64,000 nucleotides of DNA, from NCBI GenBank assembly GCA_963738625.1, contig CAVTXH010000020.1, positions 496,001-560,000 on the forward strand, read 5' to 3'. Source of the stretch: UBA7672 sp963738625. Lineage in GTDB: Bacteria > Pseudomonadota > Alphaproteobacteria > Caulobacterales > Hyphomonadaceae. Every line of letters begins with the position of its first letter. Position 1 is the first letter of the stretch. The position numbers and the translations under genes were made by a program. This document shows, one piece after another, positions 43,304-51,351 of the stretch. The notes beneath the pieces are model-generated. The model saw nothing but the letters and a program-made list of their open reading frames with translations. It was not told the origin of the DNA and did no database searches.

Positions 43304-44368
43304 TTAGAGCCCCAGCCTGTAAAACCGGTTCGCAGAGCCGAAGAACAGCTCGTCCTTCTCCGCGGCGGAGGCGCCTTTGACGATCAGCTTGAGGGCGTTC
43401 CAGAGGCGGTCGTAGGTGCAACTCAGCAGATCGACCGGGAAATTGCTTTCCATCATGGCGCGGATCGGGCCGAAGGCCTCGATGCAGGTTTCGATGTAGG
43501 GGCGCCATTCCTTCGCCAGCTGGGTCGACGGCGCGGGCTTTTCGGAGAGGCAGGAGGGGAAGCCGCAGAACGGCATAGCGAGGCCGCCGAGCTTGACGAA
43601 GACATTCTCGCATTTCGCCAGCGTGCGGATGTTGTCGCCCCACACCGCGAAGCGTTCCTCGCGCCGGCCCTTGTAGACGCCGATGCCAAGCGGCGTGCCG
43701 ACATGGTCGAGGACGATCTGCGTGCCGGGGAAGGCGCGGGCGAGATCGATGAGGTCCGGAAGCTGGGGCTCGAGCAGCCAGGCGTCGAAGGAGAGATTGC
43801 GGGAGCCGAGCTGGGCGAAGCCTTCGCGGAAGGCCTTGTCCATGAAGACGCCGGGCGGGCGGCGGGCGAGGGGGCCGAGCACGTTCGGGTCGGCATCGTT
43901 GGAGGCAGAGTGACGGATGCCGCGGAAGCGGCCATTGCCGGCGGCGATGTGGGCGTCGAGGACTTCGCCGGCCTTGGCGCCGAGCATCAAGTCGACATGG
44001 CCGACAATGCCCGCGCAGGCGCGCGAGGGGCCGTAGATGCCGCTCGCCGACATGGCGGCGACGCCGTTGACGAACTCGGTCTCGCCGATCGGCTTCATCG
44101 CGGCGGGACCGTCGGCGCGATACATCGCGCCGCATTCGAGGAAAACCGTGGCGACGACGTTGTGGCCGGACGTCATGTCGGCGAGCAACTCGTCGAGCAG
44201 GTAGCGGGGCGAGAGGCGCATCACGTTCTGGAAGGGATGCGTGGGCGGGTTCGGAAGCGCCGCGAGCTGGTTGCGCCGATCCCACAGGTGATGGTGCGGA
44301 TCGATGATCCGCTGGCCGGGGTCGATGATGTCTTCGGTGGGGCCTGGCATGAACCTGCTTTCCAGCAT
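43304..44368 (-). CDS. Amidohydrolase 2 family protein
   Basis: A 354-residue TIM-barrel hydrolase (amidohydrolase 2, PF04909 type). Metal ligands are in RIIDPHHHLWD, and further His/Asp ligands are probably in RGIRHSAS and LDHVGTPLG; MESNFPVD is near the C terminus. Relatives are lactonases and decarboxylases. The ATG (complement of 44366-44368) overlaps the stop of the upstream esterase by one base, so the two are coupled; a second possible start is at the complement of 44348-44350. Substrate unknown. Confidence 0.85.
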   Translation of the reverse strand: MLESRFMPGPTEDIIDPGQRIIDPHHHLWDRRNQLAALPNPPTHPFQNVMRLSPRYLLDELLADMTSGHNVVATVFLECGAMYRADGPAAMKPIGETEFVNGVAAMSASGIYGPSRACAGIVGHVDLMLGAKAGEVLDAHIAAGNGRFRGIRHSASNDADPNVLGPLARRPPGVFMDKAFREGFAQLGSRNLSFDAWLLEPQLPDLIDLARAFPGTQIVLDHVGTPLGIGVYKGRREERFAVWGDNIRTLAKCENVFVKLGGLAMPFCGFPSCLSEKPAPSTQLAKEWRPYIETCIEAFGPIRAMMESNFPVDLLSCTYDRLWNALKLIVKGASAAEKDELFFGSANRFYRLGL

Positions 44369-46065
44369 CACTGTTTCGGGCAACCGGCCGGCGGGGGAGA
44401 GGTGTTGATCGACTGCTCCGGCGGGGCGCCGGACGGCTTCTGCTTTAGGGGCGAGCCGGGACGGGCGATGGCCCACATCTCCCACGCGATCTTCTTCTCG
44501 AGGCCGTTGGGATCATCGCCGATGCGGTCGATGTTGCCGTGGGTGCGGCCTTCCATCCAGAAGAAATCGGCTTTCGCGCCCAGCGTCTTCATCTCCTGAT
44601 CGAGCAGCTTCGCCGCCTCGTCGAGATGGAAGGTGTCCATCGTGCCCATGATGAGATGGATCTTGCCGTCGAGCACGGGCTTGAGCGACTTCCAGTCGCG
44701 GCGGACGATGTTGCTGATGTCGTAATTGTCGCGCCAGTATTTCGCGACGGCTGGGTCGACCTTGCCGGTGGTGCGGTCGAACAGGGGCTGGGGCCGGCCA
44801 TCGTCGCCGCGCGGCGAGAACACCCAGTCGAACGAGTCGATCTGGCCGCCATAATCGCCCAGCACGTTTTCCTGCTGGGCGTATTGCCTGAATGACGTGG
44901 TCTCGCAGCCGCGTGCGTCGCGCACCAGATACTGCGCAGAGCCGTCGGGGCGTACATAAGCGTTGGCGCCTTCGCGGTAGATGTCGATGCCGGTGAAGGA
45001 GCGGAAGTCGACCGGATCGGGCGAGCGCGCCCACGATCCGCCATAGACCTGCGGATAGCGCACGATTTGCCACATCGCGAACCAGCCGCCGGAGGAGTGC
45101 CCGGTGACGAAACGGCCGGAGGGCCGGGCGTCCATCCGGTACTGTTTTTCCAGCGCGGGGATCAGTTCTTCGGTGAGGGCGAGACCCCAGGGGCCGTTGT
45201 TGAGGCTGTCGGCGAACTCGTGCGTGCCCCAGGGCGAGGAGTGGTCGAGGAAGACGCGGATCATCGGCGGCGTCTCGTCGGATTTCATCAGCTCATAGTG
45301 GCGGCGTGCGGCGAAGGGCAGGCTGGACAGCGAGCCGCCGAAACCCTCGGTGCGGTAGACGGCGGGATAGCGCTCGTTCGATGTCTCGTAGCCGGGCGGC
45401 AGCAGGACGATGCCGCGTATGTGTACCGGCTTGCCCCAGAATTGGCTGAGCGCCGGGCTGATGAAGTCGATCGGCTTGATGTGGGCGTCAGCCTCGACAT
45501 TGAGCGGGACGGCGGCCGGCGGCGCGGCCGCGGACGGCGATCCGGGGCGCACGACTTCCGACTCGGGCTTCAGCGTGACGCTGACCGGCGCAGCAGCGGG
45601 CAGGGTCATCTTGACAGGCATCGAGACGAAGTCCGTCGCCGGGTCGAGCAGGCGATAGGCGGCGTTGCGGTTCACATCGAGACGCACCTGCACCCAGTAT
45701 TCGCCGGGCTTGATGCGCGAGAAGGGCTGCGGGTCGGCGAGCATGTCGGCGTCGAAACGCGTCGCCTGTGCCGGCGTCACAAAGGGCGCTTCCTGCGCGG
45801 CCACATAGCTGTCGGCGCCGGGACTGACGACAGGCGGGCTTGGCAGGGTGGGCGTCGTGCGCACGGAGGCGGCCGGCGTCGCGACCGCGATCAGCCGTCC
45901 CGACATCGGATCGACGCCGGGGGCGAGCGTCACCATGAACTGCTGCGGGGCGGGCGCCGCGGCTGCGGAAGGCATAGGCGGCGCTGTGGTCCGTGCGGCG
46001 GGCGCCGGCGTGGCGCAGCTGCCTGCGAGCACAAGCGCAGCGAGGCCAAAGGCGGCAAGACGCAT
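44368..46065 (-). CDS. Esterase D-like lipoprotein hydrolase
   Basis: A 565-residue lipoprotein with lipobox LAGSC. An Ala/Pro-rich linker and a beta-rich N-terminal domain (residues ~40-190) are followed by a putative esterase domain (PF00756 type) with YPAVYRTEGFGG, nucleophile Ser in TGHSSGGWF, and a catalytic His probably in RTHGNIDR. The fold is shared with enterochelin and feruloyl esterases. It is anchored in the outer membrane or periplasm. It is translationally coupled to an amidohydrolase, so the product of ester cleavage may be passed inwards. Confidence 0.82.
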   Translation of the reverse strand: MRLAAFGLAALVLAGSCATPAPAARTTAPPMPSAAAAPAPQQFMVTLAPGVDPMSGRLIAVATPAASVRTTPTLPSPPVVSPGADSYVAAQEAPFVTPAQATRFDADMLADPQPFSRIKPGEYWVQVRLDVNRNAAYRLLDPATDFVSMPVKMTLPAAAPVSVTLKPESEVVRPGSPSAAAPPAAVPLNVEADAHIKPIDFISPALSQFWGKPVHIRGIVLLPPGYETSNERYPAVYRTEGFGGSLSSLPFAARRHYELMKSDETPPMIRVFLDHSSPWGTHEFADSLNNGPWGLALTEELIPALEKQYRMDARPSGRFVTGHSSGGWFAMWQIVRYPQVYGGSWARSPDPVDFRSFTGIDIYREGANAYVRPDGSAQYLVRDARGCETTSFRQYAQQENVLGDYGGQIDSFDWVFSPRGDDGRPQPLFDRTTGKVDPAVAKYWRDNYDISNIVRRDWKSLKPVLDGKIHLIMGTMDTFHLDEAAKLLDQEMKTLGAKADFFWMEGRTHGNIDRIGDDPNGLEKKIAWEMWAIARPGSPLKQKPSGAPPEQSINTSPPPAGCPKQ

Positions 46066-46162
46066 GAATCTCTCCCGGATCGGGCGGGAGCATCGTTCAA
46101 TTTTTCAGAGATGGATAGGGGCGCGACCGGCGCGCGGGCGGGATGGCTTGCTACTGGCCAGT

Positions 46163-46741
46163 CTACCGGCCAGTGCGTTGCCTGTACCAGTTGACGAACT
46201 CGGCGGCCTTGGCAGTGGCTTCGGCCTCCACGTCCTGCCAGCTGAATGCGTAGCGCGAGGCAAAGCCGAGCACGCCCCATTCCTTGTACTGCTCGACATG
46301 GTGCAGTTCGTGAGACCACAGTGCAATGTTGCGCACATAGCCCTCGTCCTTGAACACCACCGTGTCGATCAGCGTCACCGCCGCCGCATTGCCGTTGCGA
46401 ATGGCGAATCCGGCAAGGCCGTCTGGCGAGGTGTCGCCGATCGCATAGCGCACGCTCTTCAGCATCTCTTCCGGATAGAACGGGATCAGCGCCTGCATGA
46501 CTTCATCGGGAATGGGATTGGAGCTGGCGCGGGCATAGTCGCGCGACTTGCGCAAGGCGGATTCGAGCGTGCCGGCGATGATGTTCGAGCCGTACTGCAT
46601 CTGGGCGTTGACGAAACCGCCGGCGAAGTTCGCCAGCAGGGCGCGCTTGTGTCCCGCCTGGCCCGGAGAGGTCTGGGCTGAGGCGGCGAGAGACGAGACA
46701 AGCGCGGCGGCTGTGATCGCGGCGGTCATCTGGCGGAGCAT
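46163..46741 (-). CDS. Secreted HExxH protein (DUF4157-like)
   Basis: A 192-residue exported protein if read from MLRQMTAAITAAALVSSLAASAQ; a 213-residue start upstream is also possible. It carries WSHELHHVEQY, an HExxH zinc motif with a following His, and SRYAFSWQDVEAEA, which is like the DUF4157 metallopeptidase-like core found in toxin and contractile-system proteins. No such system is nearby, so a free periplasmic peptidase or peptidase-like protein is more likely. It is alone between the esterase and uvrC genes. Confidence 0.72.
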   Translation of the reverse strand: MLRQMTAAITAAALVSSLAASAQTSPGQAGHKRALLANFAGGFVNAQMQYGSNIIAGTLESALRKSRDYARASSNPIPDEVMQALIPFYPEEMLKSVRYAIGDTSPDGLAGFAIRNGNAAAVTLIDTVVFKDEGYVRNIALWSHELHHVEQYKEWGVLGFASRYAFSWQDVEAEATAKAAEFVNWYRQRTGR

Positions 46742-46859
46742 CGGGAACCCCGGGGCTGCGTTGAACACGTGGCGCATGGACTGGTCAGATGCCGCTTCGC
46801 CCATGAATGGGCCCTGAATATGGCAGGCCGCAAGGGGCTGCCTTGCTGCAGCCTAACCC

Positions 46860-49058
46860 TCAGTCACCGTGGAAAAAGTCGTAGATCCGCTTCGCCAGCG
46901 CTTCGTTGACGCCTTCGACGGTCTGCAGGTCTTCAGGCGTGGCGCGGCTGACGCCTTTGGCGGAGCCGAAACGGTGGAGCAGCGCCTTCTTGCGGCGGAC
47001 GCCGACGCCGGGGATTTCGTCCAGCGGGTTCTGGCCGGCGATGGCGGCGGAGCGCTTTGCCCGGTGAGCGCCGATGGCCCAGCGGTGCGCCTCGTCGCGC
47101 AGGCGCTGGAGATAGTAGAGCGCGGGATCGTTGGGCGGAAGCTGGAAGGGCTGGCGGTTGGGGCGGAAGAACTGCTCGCGCCCGGCATTGCGGTCCGGCC
47201 CCTTGGCGATGGCGACGAGGTTGAGCTCGCCTTCGGCGAATCCGACGGACGCGATGGCCTCGCGCACGGCGGACAGCTGGCCGAGGCCGCCGTCGATGAG
47301 GACGAGGTCGGGCCAGGAGTCGGGGCGTCTCTTGCCTCTCTCAGTCCGAAGGACTGGGGGAGGTGGATCGGCGCGAAGCGGCGACACGGAGGGGGAAGCG
47401 TCGGCCGGACTCGCAGAGGCCCCTGCCGGGGCGTTCGCTTCTTGAATTGGTCCCCCGGACCAATTCACGCCTTCGGCGCCGTCGCTCACCCCCTCCATCA
47501 TCCGATCCTTCGGATCGGCTGCCACCTCCCCCGCCTTCGGCGGTGGAGGCAAGGCCCCGGCGTCTTTCGCGTAGAGCGCGTCGATCTCGTCCTGCTCCTT
47601 CTTCAACCGCCCGAACCGCCGGCGCATGACTTCGCGCATCATGCCGTAGTCGTCGCCGGGCTCGAGTTCTACGTCCTTGATGTTGAACTTGCGATATGAG
47701 TTCTTCTCCCACCCTTCCGGGCCGGCGACGATCATGCCGCCGACCATGTTCGAGCCCATGATGTGCGAGTTGTCGTACACCTCGATGCGCTTCGGCGGCT
47801 CAGGGAGTTCGAACACGCTCTGCACGGCGGCGAGGATCTTTGCCTGGCTCTGCGTCTCCGCCAGTCTGCGGCCGAGGGCTTCGCGGGCGTTGAGCAGGGC
47901 TTGGCCGACGATGCCGCGCTTCTCGCCGCGCTGGGGCGTGCGGATGTCGACCTTGTGGTCGGCCTTCAGCTCCAGCGCCTCGGTGATGAGGTCGACCTCT
48001 TCCAGGTCGTGGCTGAGCAGGATCATCTTCGGCACGGGGCGCTCGTCGTAGAACTGCGCGATGAAAGCGGCGAGGATCTGTTCGGGCGTCTCTTCCTTGT
48101 CGTGCTTGGGATACCAGGCCGTGGCGCCCCAGTTCTGGCCCGCGCGGAAGAAGAAGGCCTGCACGGCGGATTGCCCCGCCTCGCAATGGATGGCGAAGAC
48201 GTCGGCTTCGACCAGCCCGTCCGGGTTGACGCTCTGCGACTGGCGGATGGAGGAGAGGGCGCGGATGCGGTCGCGCAGGCGGGCGGCGCGTTCGTAGTCG
48301 GTAGCTTGCGCCGCGCGCTCCATCTGCTGAGCGAGCTGTTCCTGCAGCGTTTCGGCATCGCCGTTGAGGAAGCGCTCCGCCTCGCGCACGAGATCGCGGT
48401 ATTCGTCCAGCGGGATCAGGCCGACGCACGGCGCCGAGCAGCGGCCCATCTGGTGCAGCATGCAGGGGCGCGAGCGCGTGGCGTAGATGTTGTCGGTGCA
48501 GGTGCGTAGGAGGAAAGCCTTCTGCAACGTGTCAAGCGTCGCATCGACCGCGCCGGCGGAGGCGAACGGGCCGAAATACTGTCCCTTGATCTTCTTGGCG
48601 CCGCGATGCTTGAGAGCCTGGGGCGCTTCGTGGTCTTCGCGGATCAGGATGTGGGGGAACGACTTGTCGTCACGCAGGATGATGTTGAAGCGCGGCTTCA
48701 GGCGCTTGATGAGGTTGGCTTCGAGGAGAAGCGCCTCGGTCTCGCTGGCCGTGACCACGAACTCCATGGTGCGGGTGAGCGAGATCATGCGCGCGATGCG
48801 CTGGGTGTGGCCGCCGAGTTTGGCGTAGCTGCCGACGCGCGCCTTCAGATTGCGCGCCTTGCCGACATAGAGCAGCTCCGCGCCCTCGCCGAACATGCGA
48901 TAGACGCCGGGCTTGCCGGGCAGCCGCTTCAGGTTGTCGCGGATGACGTCCGGCCCCGAAAGTCGAGTGCCCGGCGCTATCGGAGCGTCGGGTTCTTCCG
49001 GCGAGGAGATTTCCTCGATTTCCGGCTCTTCCGTTTCAGGGCTTTCAGGCAACTCCAT
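46860..49058 (-). CDS. uvrC: Excinuclease ABC subunit C (UvrC)
   Basis: A 732-residue UvrC that makes both incisions in nucleotide excision repair with UvrA/UvrB. ATG at the complement of 49056-49058. GIY-YIG domain near residues 50-110 (GVYRMFGEGAELLYVGKARN), UVR motif near 230 (AAQATDYERAARLRDRI), RNase H-like nuclease (VYDNSHIMG, then LVLIDGGLGQL), and two HhH motifs at the end (IPGVGVRRKKALL). About 75 residues near 503-578 are encoded by a palindromic repeat inserted in frame in a loop of the RNase H-like domain. An acidic N-terminal extension of ~25 residues precedes the GIY-YIG domain. Confidence 0.95.
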   Translation of the reverse strand: MELPESPETEEPEIEEISSPEEPDAPIAPGTRLSGPDVIRDNLKRLPGKPGVYRMFGEGAELLYVGKARNLKARVGSYAKLGGHTQRIARMISLTRTMEFVVTASETEALLLEANLIKRLKPRFNIILRDDKSFPHILIREDHEAPQALKHRGAKKIKGQYFGPFASAGAVDATLDTLQKAFLLRTCTDNIYATRSRPCMLHQMGRCSAPCVGLIPLDEYRDLVREAERFLNGDAETLQEQLAQQMERAAQATDYERAARLRDRIRALSSIRQSQSVNPDGLVEADVFAIHCEAGQSAVQAFFFRAGQNWGATAWYPKHDKEETPEQILAAFIAQFYDERPVPKMILLSHDLEEVDLITEALELKADHKVDIRTPQRGEKRGIVGQALLNAREALGRRLAETQSQAKILAAVQSVFELPEPPKRIEVYDNSHIMGSNMVGGMIVAGPEGWEKNSYRKFNIKDVELEPGDDYGMMREVMRRRFGRLKKEQDEIDALYAKDAGALPPPPKAGEVAADPKDRMMEGVSDGAEGVNWSGGPIQEANAPAGASASPADASPSVSPLRADPPPPVLRTERGKRRPDSWPDLVLIDGGLGQLSAVREAIASVGFAEGELNLVAIAKGPDRNAGREQFFRPNRQPFQLPPNDPALYYLQRLRDEAHRWAIGAHRAKRSAAIAGQNPLDEIPGVGVRRKKALLHRFGSAKGVSRATPEDLQTVEGVNEALAKRIYDFFHGD
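47326..47550 (-). repeat. Palindromic repeat inserted in frame in uvrC
   Basis: Read on the minus strand the tract begins CCTCCACCGCCGAAGGCGG and ends CCACCTCCCCCAGTCCTTCG, and contains perfect stems CCGATCC-GAA-GGATCGG, GAATTGGTC-CGGGG-GACCAATTC and CAGTCC-TTC-GGACTG. Such palindromes are usually intergenic in alphaproteobacteria. It adds a Pro/Ala/Ser/Gly-rich 75-residue loop to UvrC without a stop codon. Confidence 0.8.
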
Positions 49059-49159
49059 CCCCGCAAAGGTAGGCGAGGCAGGGCGCAGGTTCAAACCATG
49101 GCGAGGCGATTGCCGTAGGCTGTGCCCCGTGCATTGTCAGCAGGAGGCAATATCAGGGG

Positions 49160-50440
49160 ATGGATGCGATGGTTCGGCTGCCCGCTTTCCTGTTGGCCGT
49201 TTCAGCGCTGGCGGTAGCGGGGTGCGGGCCGAAGGTGGAGGTCGCCCCGGCCGAGCCTGCCGAGACCGCCATTGCCGACGAATGGTACATGTTCTCTGAC
49301 CGGCCGGGCGGGCCGAGCCAGATCGGGATCAACATCCACGAGACCAAGCACGGCCTCGCTGGACGGTTCTGGCGCAGCGGGAAGATGTATCCGATCCGCA
49401 ACGTGACGATTTCGGGCGATCGGATGAGTTTCATCGTGCCGGCGCTCGACATGTCGTGGTCGGCGACGAAGGACGTGGCGCGGAAGTGGCGAGGCGCCTG
49501 GACGACGAAGGACGGCGAGACGCCTGCGGTGATGGGCCCGTCCAACCCGCCGGATCTCGAAGGCAAGGCGTTCGTCGTGCTGGCGGACGGGCGGCAGATG
49601 TTCCTCGACTGCCGGGGAGAAGGCGCGCCGGCGGCGGTGCTCGATGCGGGAGCAGGCGGCACGACGAACAGCTGGAGTTCCGTTCACGACGAAATCGCCA
49701 AGACCACGCGGGCCTGCGCTTACGACCGCGCCGGTCATGGCTTGAGCGATCCCGGCCCGCTGCCGCTCGATACGGCTGCGGTGGCGAACGACATGGATGC
49801 GATACTGACAGCCGCGGGCATTGCGGGTCCGTATGTGCTCGTGGGTCATTCGCTGGGCAGCTATCACGTGCGGCAGTTCGCCAATACGCGGTTCGACAAA
49901 GTGGCGGGCATGGTGCTGGTCGATCCTTCGGGCGACGGGCAGGCGGCGCGGTTCGGCGAGGTGATGCCCAGGACCTTGGCCATCATGGGCAAGCTCGACG
50001 AGGCTGCGAAGGCCGCCAACTGCTCGACCCGCCTGAAAGAGAAGCTGGTGCTACGCGACGATCCGTTGTTCCTGACGTGCAAGCGCACCAATGACGGTGT
50101 TCTGTTCGAGCAGACCGAGTCCGAAATCGACTCGATGGCGGGGGCCAGCACGGAGCAGCTGACTGAGTCCCGCCGCTCCTACGGCGACCTGCCGCTGATC
50201 GTCCTTACGCGTGGCGACTATTCGGCGGGGATGCCCCCGGAAATGTCGGCCAGCGACCGCAGCGGGTTCAAGAAGGTCTGGATCGCCATGCACGAGGAGA
50301 TGACGGCGCTGTCGACGGCAGGCGTGCTTCGCACCGTTCCCAAGGCCGGCCACAACATCCAGCGCGACCAGCCCCAGGCTGTAGTCGATGCGGTGAACGA
50401 GGTGGTCGCGAAGGCGCGCGGGCGGGCGCCGAAGCCTTAG
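49160..50440 (+). CDS. Alpha/beta hydrolase lipoprotein
   Basis: A 426-residue lipoprotein with lipobox AVAGC. Residues ~35-140 form a small beta-domain. The alpha/beta hydrolase fold follows: CAYDRAGHGLSDPG, nucleophile Ser in LVGHSLGSYHV, and catalytic His in KAGHNIQRD near the C terminus; Asp is probably in VDPSGDG or a later strand. Relatives hydrolyse esters or epoxides; the substrate is open. Start ATG 49160 follows AGGAGGC some 13-18 bases earlier; ATG 49169 is an alternative. Divergent from uvrC. Confidence 0.82.
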   Translation: MDAMVRLPAFLLAVSALAVAGCGPKVEVAPAEPAETAIADEWYMFSDRPGGPSQIGINIHETKHGLAGRFWRSGKMYPIRNVTISGDRMSFIVPALDMSWSATKDVARKWRGAWTTKDGETPAVMGPSNPPDLEGKAFVVLADGRQMFLDCRGEGAPAAVLDAGAGGTTNSWSSVHDEIAKTTRACAYDRAGHGLSDPGPLPLDTAAVANDMDAILTAAGIAGPYVLVGHSLGSYHVRQFANTRFDKVAGMVLVDPSGDGQAARFGEVMPRTLAIMGKLDEAAKAANCSTRLKEKLVLRDDPLFLTCKRTNDGVLFEQTESEIDSMAGASTEQLTESRRSYGDLPLIVLTRGDYSAGMPPEMSASDRSGFKKVWIAMHEEMTALSTAGVLRTVPKAGHNIQRDQPQAVVDAVNEVVAKARGRAPKP

Positions 50441-50454
50441 TTGTCGCGCCTCAG

Positions 50455-51228
50455 CTATTCGCGCTCGAATTTCGGCTCGCGGCGCTCGGCGAAGGCCGCG
50501 AGGCCTTCCCTGTGGTCGGCGGTCCGCGACAGGACTTCAAGTTCGGCGCGAGCCTGGGTCAGAGCTTCGTCCGCCGCATAGTCGAACGCCTTGCCCGACT
50601 GGCGCTTGGCCGCTTCCACCGACAGCGGCGCGCGTGACGCGATGCGCTGTGCGAGCTTCAGCGTATCTTCGGCCAGCGTCGCGGCTTCGACTAGATCGGT
50701 GACGAGACCCCATTCGTGCGCCGTCACGGCATCGGTCGGCAGGCCGGTGAGCAGCATGCGCTTGGCGCGCGCAATGCCGACTGTGCGGGGCAGGCGGAAG
50801 ACGGACGCCATCAGCCCCACATTGACGCCGGCCGCCACGAAGGTGGCGGTAGGCGCTGCGACGCGGACATCGCAGCAGAGGGCGAGTTCGAGACCGCCGC
50901 CAACGGCGTGGCCGTTGATCTGGGCGATGACAGGGCAGCGGAAACGCTCGATCCGCGCCAGCAGGACGCCGAATTGGTGCAGGCTGTCCTGGGCGCCGGC
51001 GCCGCGCGTGGCGGCCTCGCGCAGGTCGTCGCCCGAGCAGAAGGCGGCGCCGGTTCCCGTGATGATGACACAGCGGATGGAATGGTCGGCGGCAAGCTCG
51101 TCGAGCTGGGCGACGAAACGCTCGCGGATGGCTGTGCCGAGCGCGTTGCGCGGCGGGTTGTCGATGGTGAAGCGGGCGATGTGCTCCGCCGGCCGGTCGA
51201 GCCGGACTTCGCCAATTGCGCCGGTCAT
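50455..51228 (-). CDS. Enoyl-CoA hydratase/isomerase family protein
   Basis: A 257-residue crotonase-fold protein. Oxyanion-hole segments are FCSGDDLREAA and GHAVGGGLELALCCDVRV, and the C-terminal part HREGLAAFAERREPKF is typical. It is the third crotonase-type gene of the window, with a different sequence, so a distinct substrate is likely. The ATG has AGAGAG upstream. It runs convergent with the lipoprotein hydrolase and 123 bases after the TonB receptor start region of the next gene. Confidence 0.87.
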   Translation of the reverse strand: MTGAIGEVRLDRPAEHIARFTIDNPPRNALGTAIRERFVAQLDELAADHSIRCVIITGTGAAFCSGDDLREAATRGAGAQDSLHQFGVLLARIERFRCPVIAQINGHAVGGGLELALCCDVRVAAPTATFVAAGVNVGLMASVFRLPRTVGIARAKRMLLTGLPTDAVTAHEWGLVTDLVEAATLAEDTLKLAQRIASRAPLSVEAAKRQSGKAFDYAADEALTQARAELEVLSRTADHREGLAAFAERREPKFERE

Positions 51229-51351
51229 GCACTCTCTCCGCCGATCCTGATCGCATAGGCGCTCGCCATCGCCTGCTCTCGCCTGGAACGACGCAGGCTA
51301 ACGCGGTGAACCTTTGATGGCTACCTGGAGACTATGGATCGAAGGGGCGCG

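Noticed and set aside
42597..44285. A 562-codon minus-strand open frame
   Set aside because: It overlaps the amidohydrolase and acyl-CoA dehydrogenase genes in another frame on the same strand; the real genes have the family motifs.
46163..46741. Part of a contractile injection or polymorphic toxin system because of the DUF4157-like HExxH
   Set aside because: No baseplate, tube, sheath or immunity genes nearby; the protein is short with its own signal peptide.
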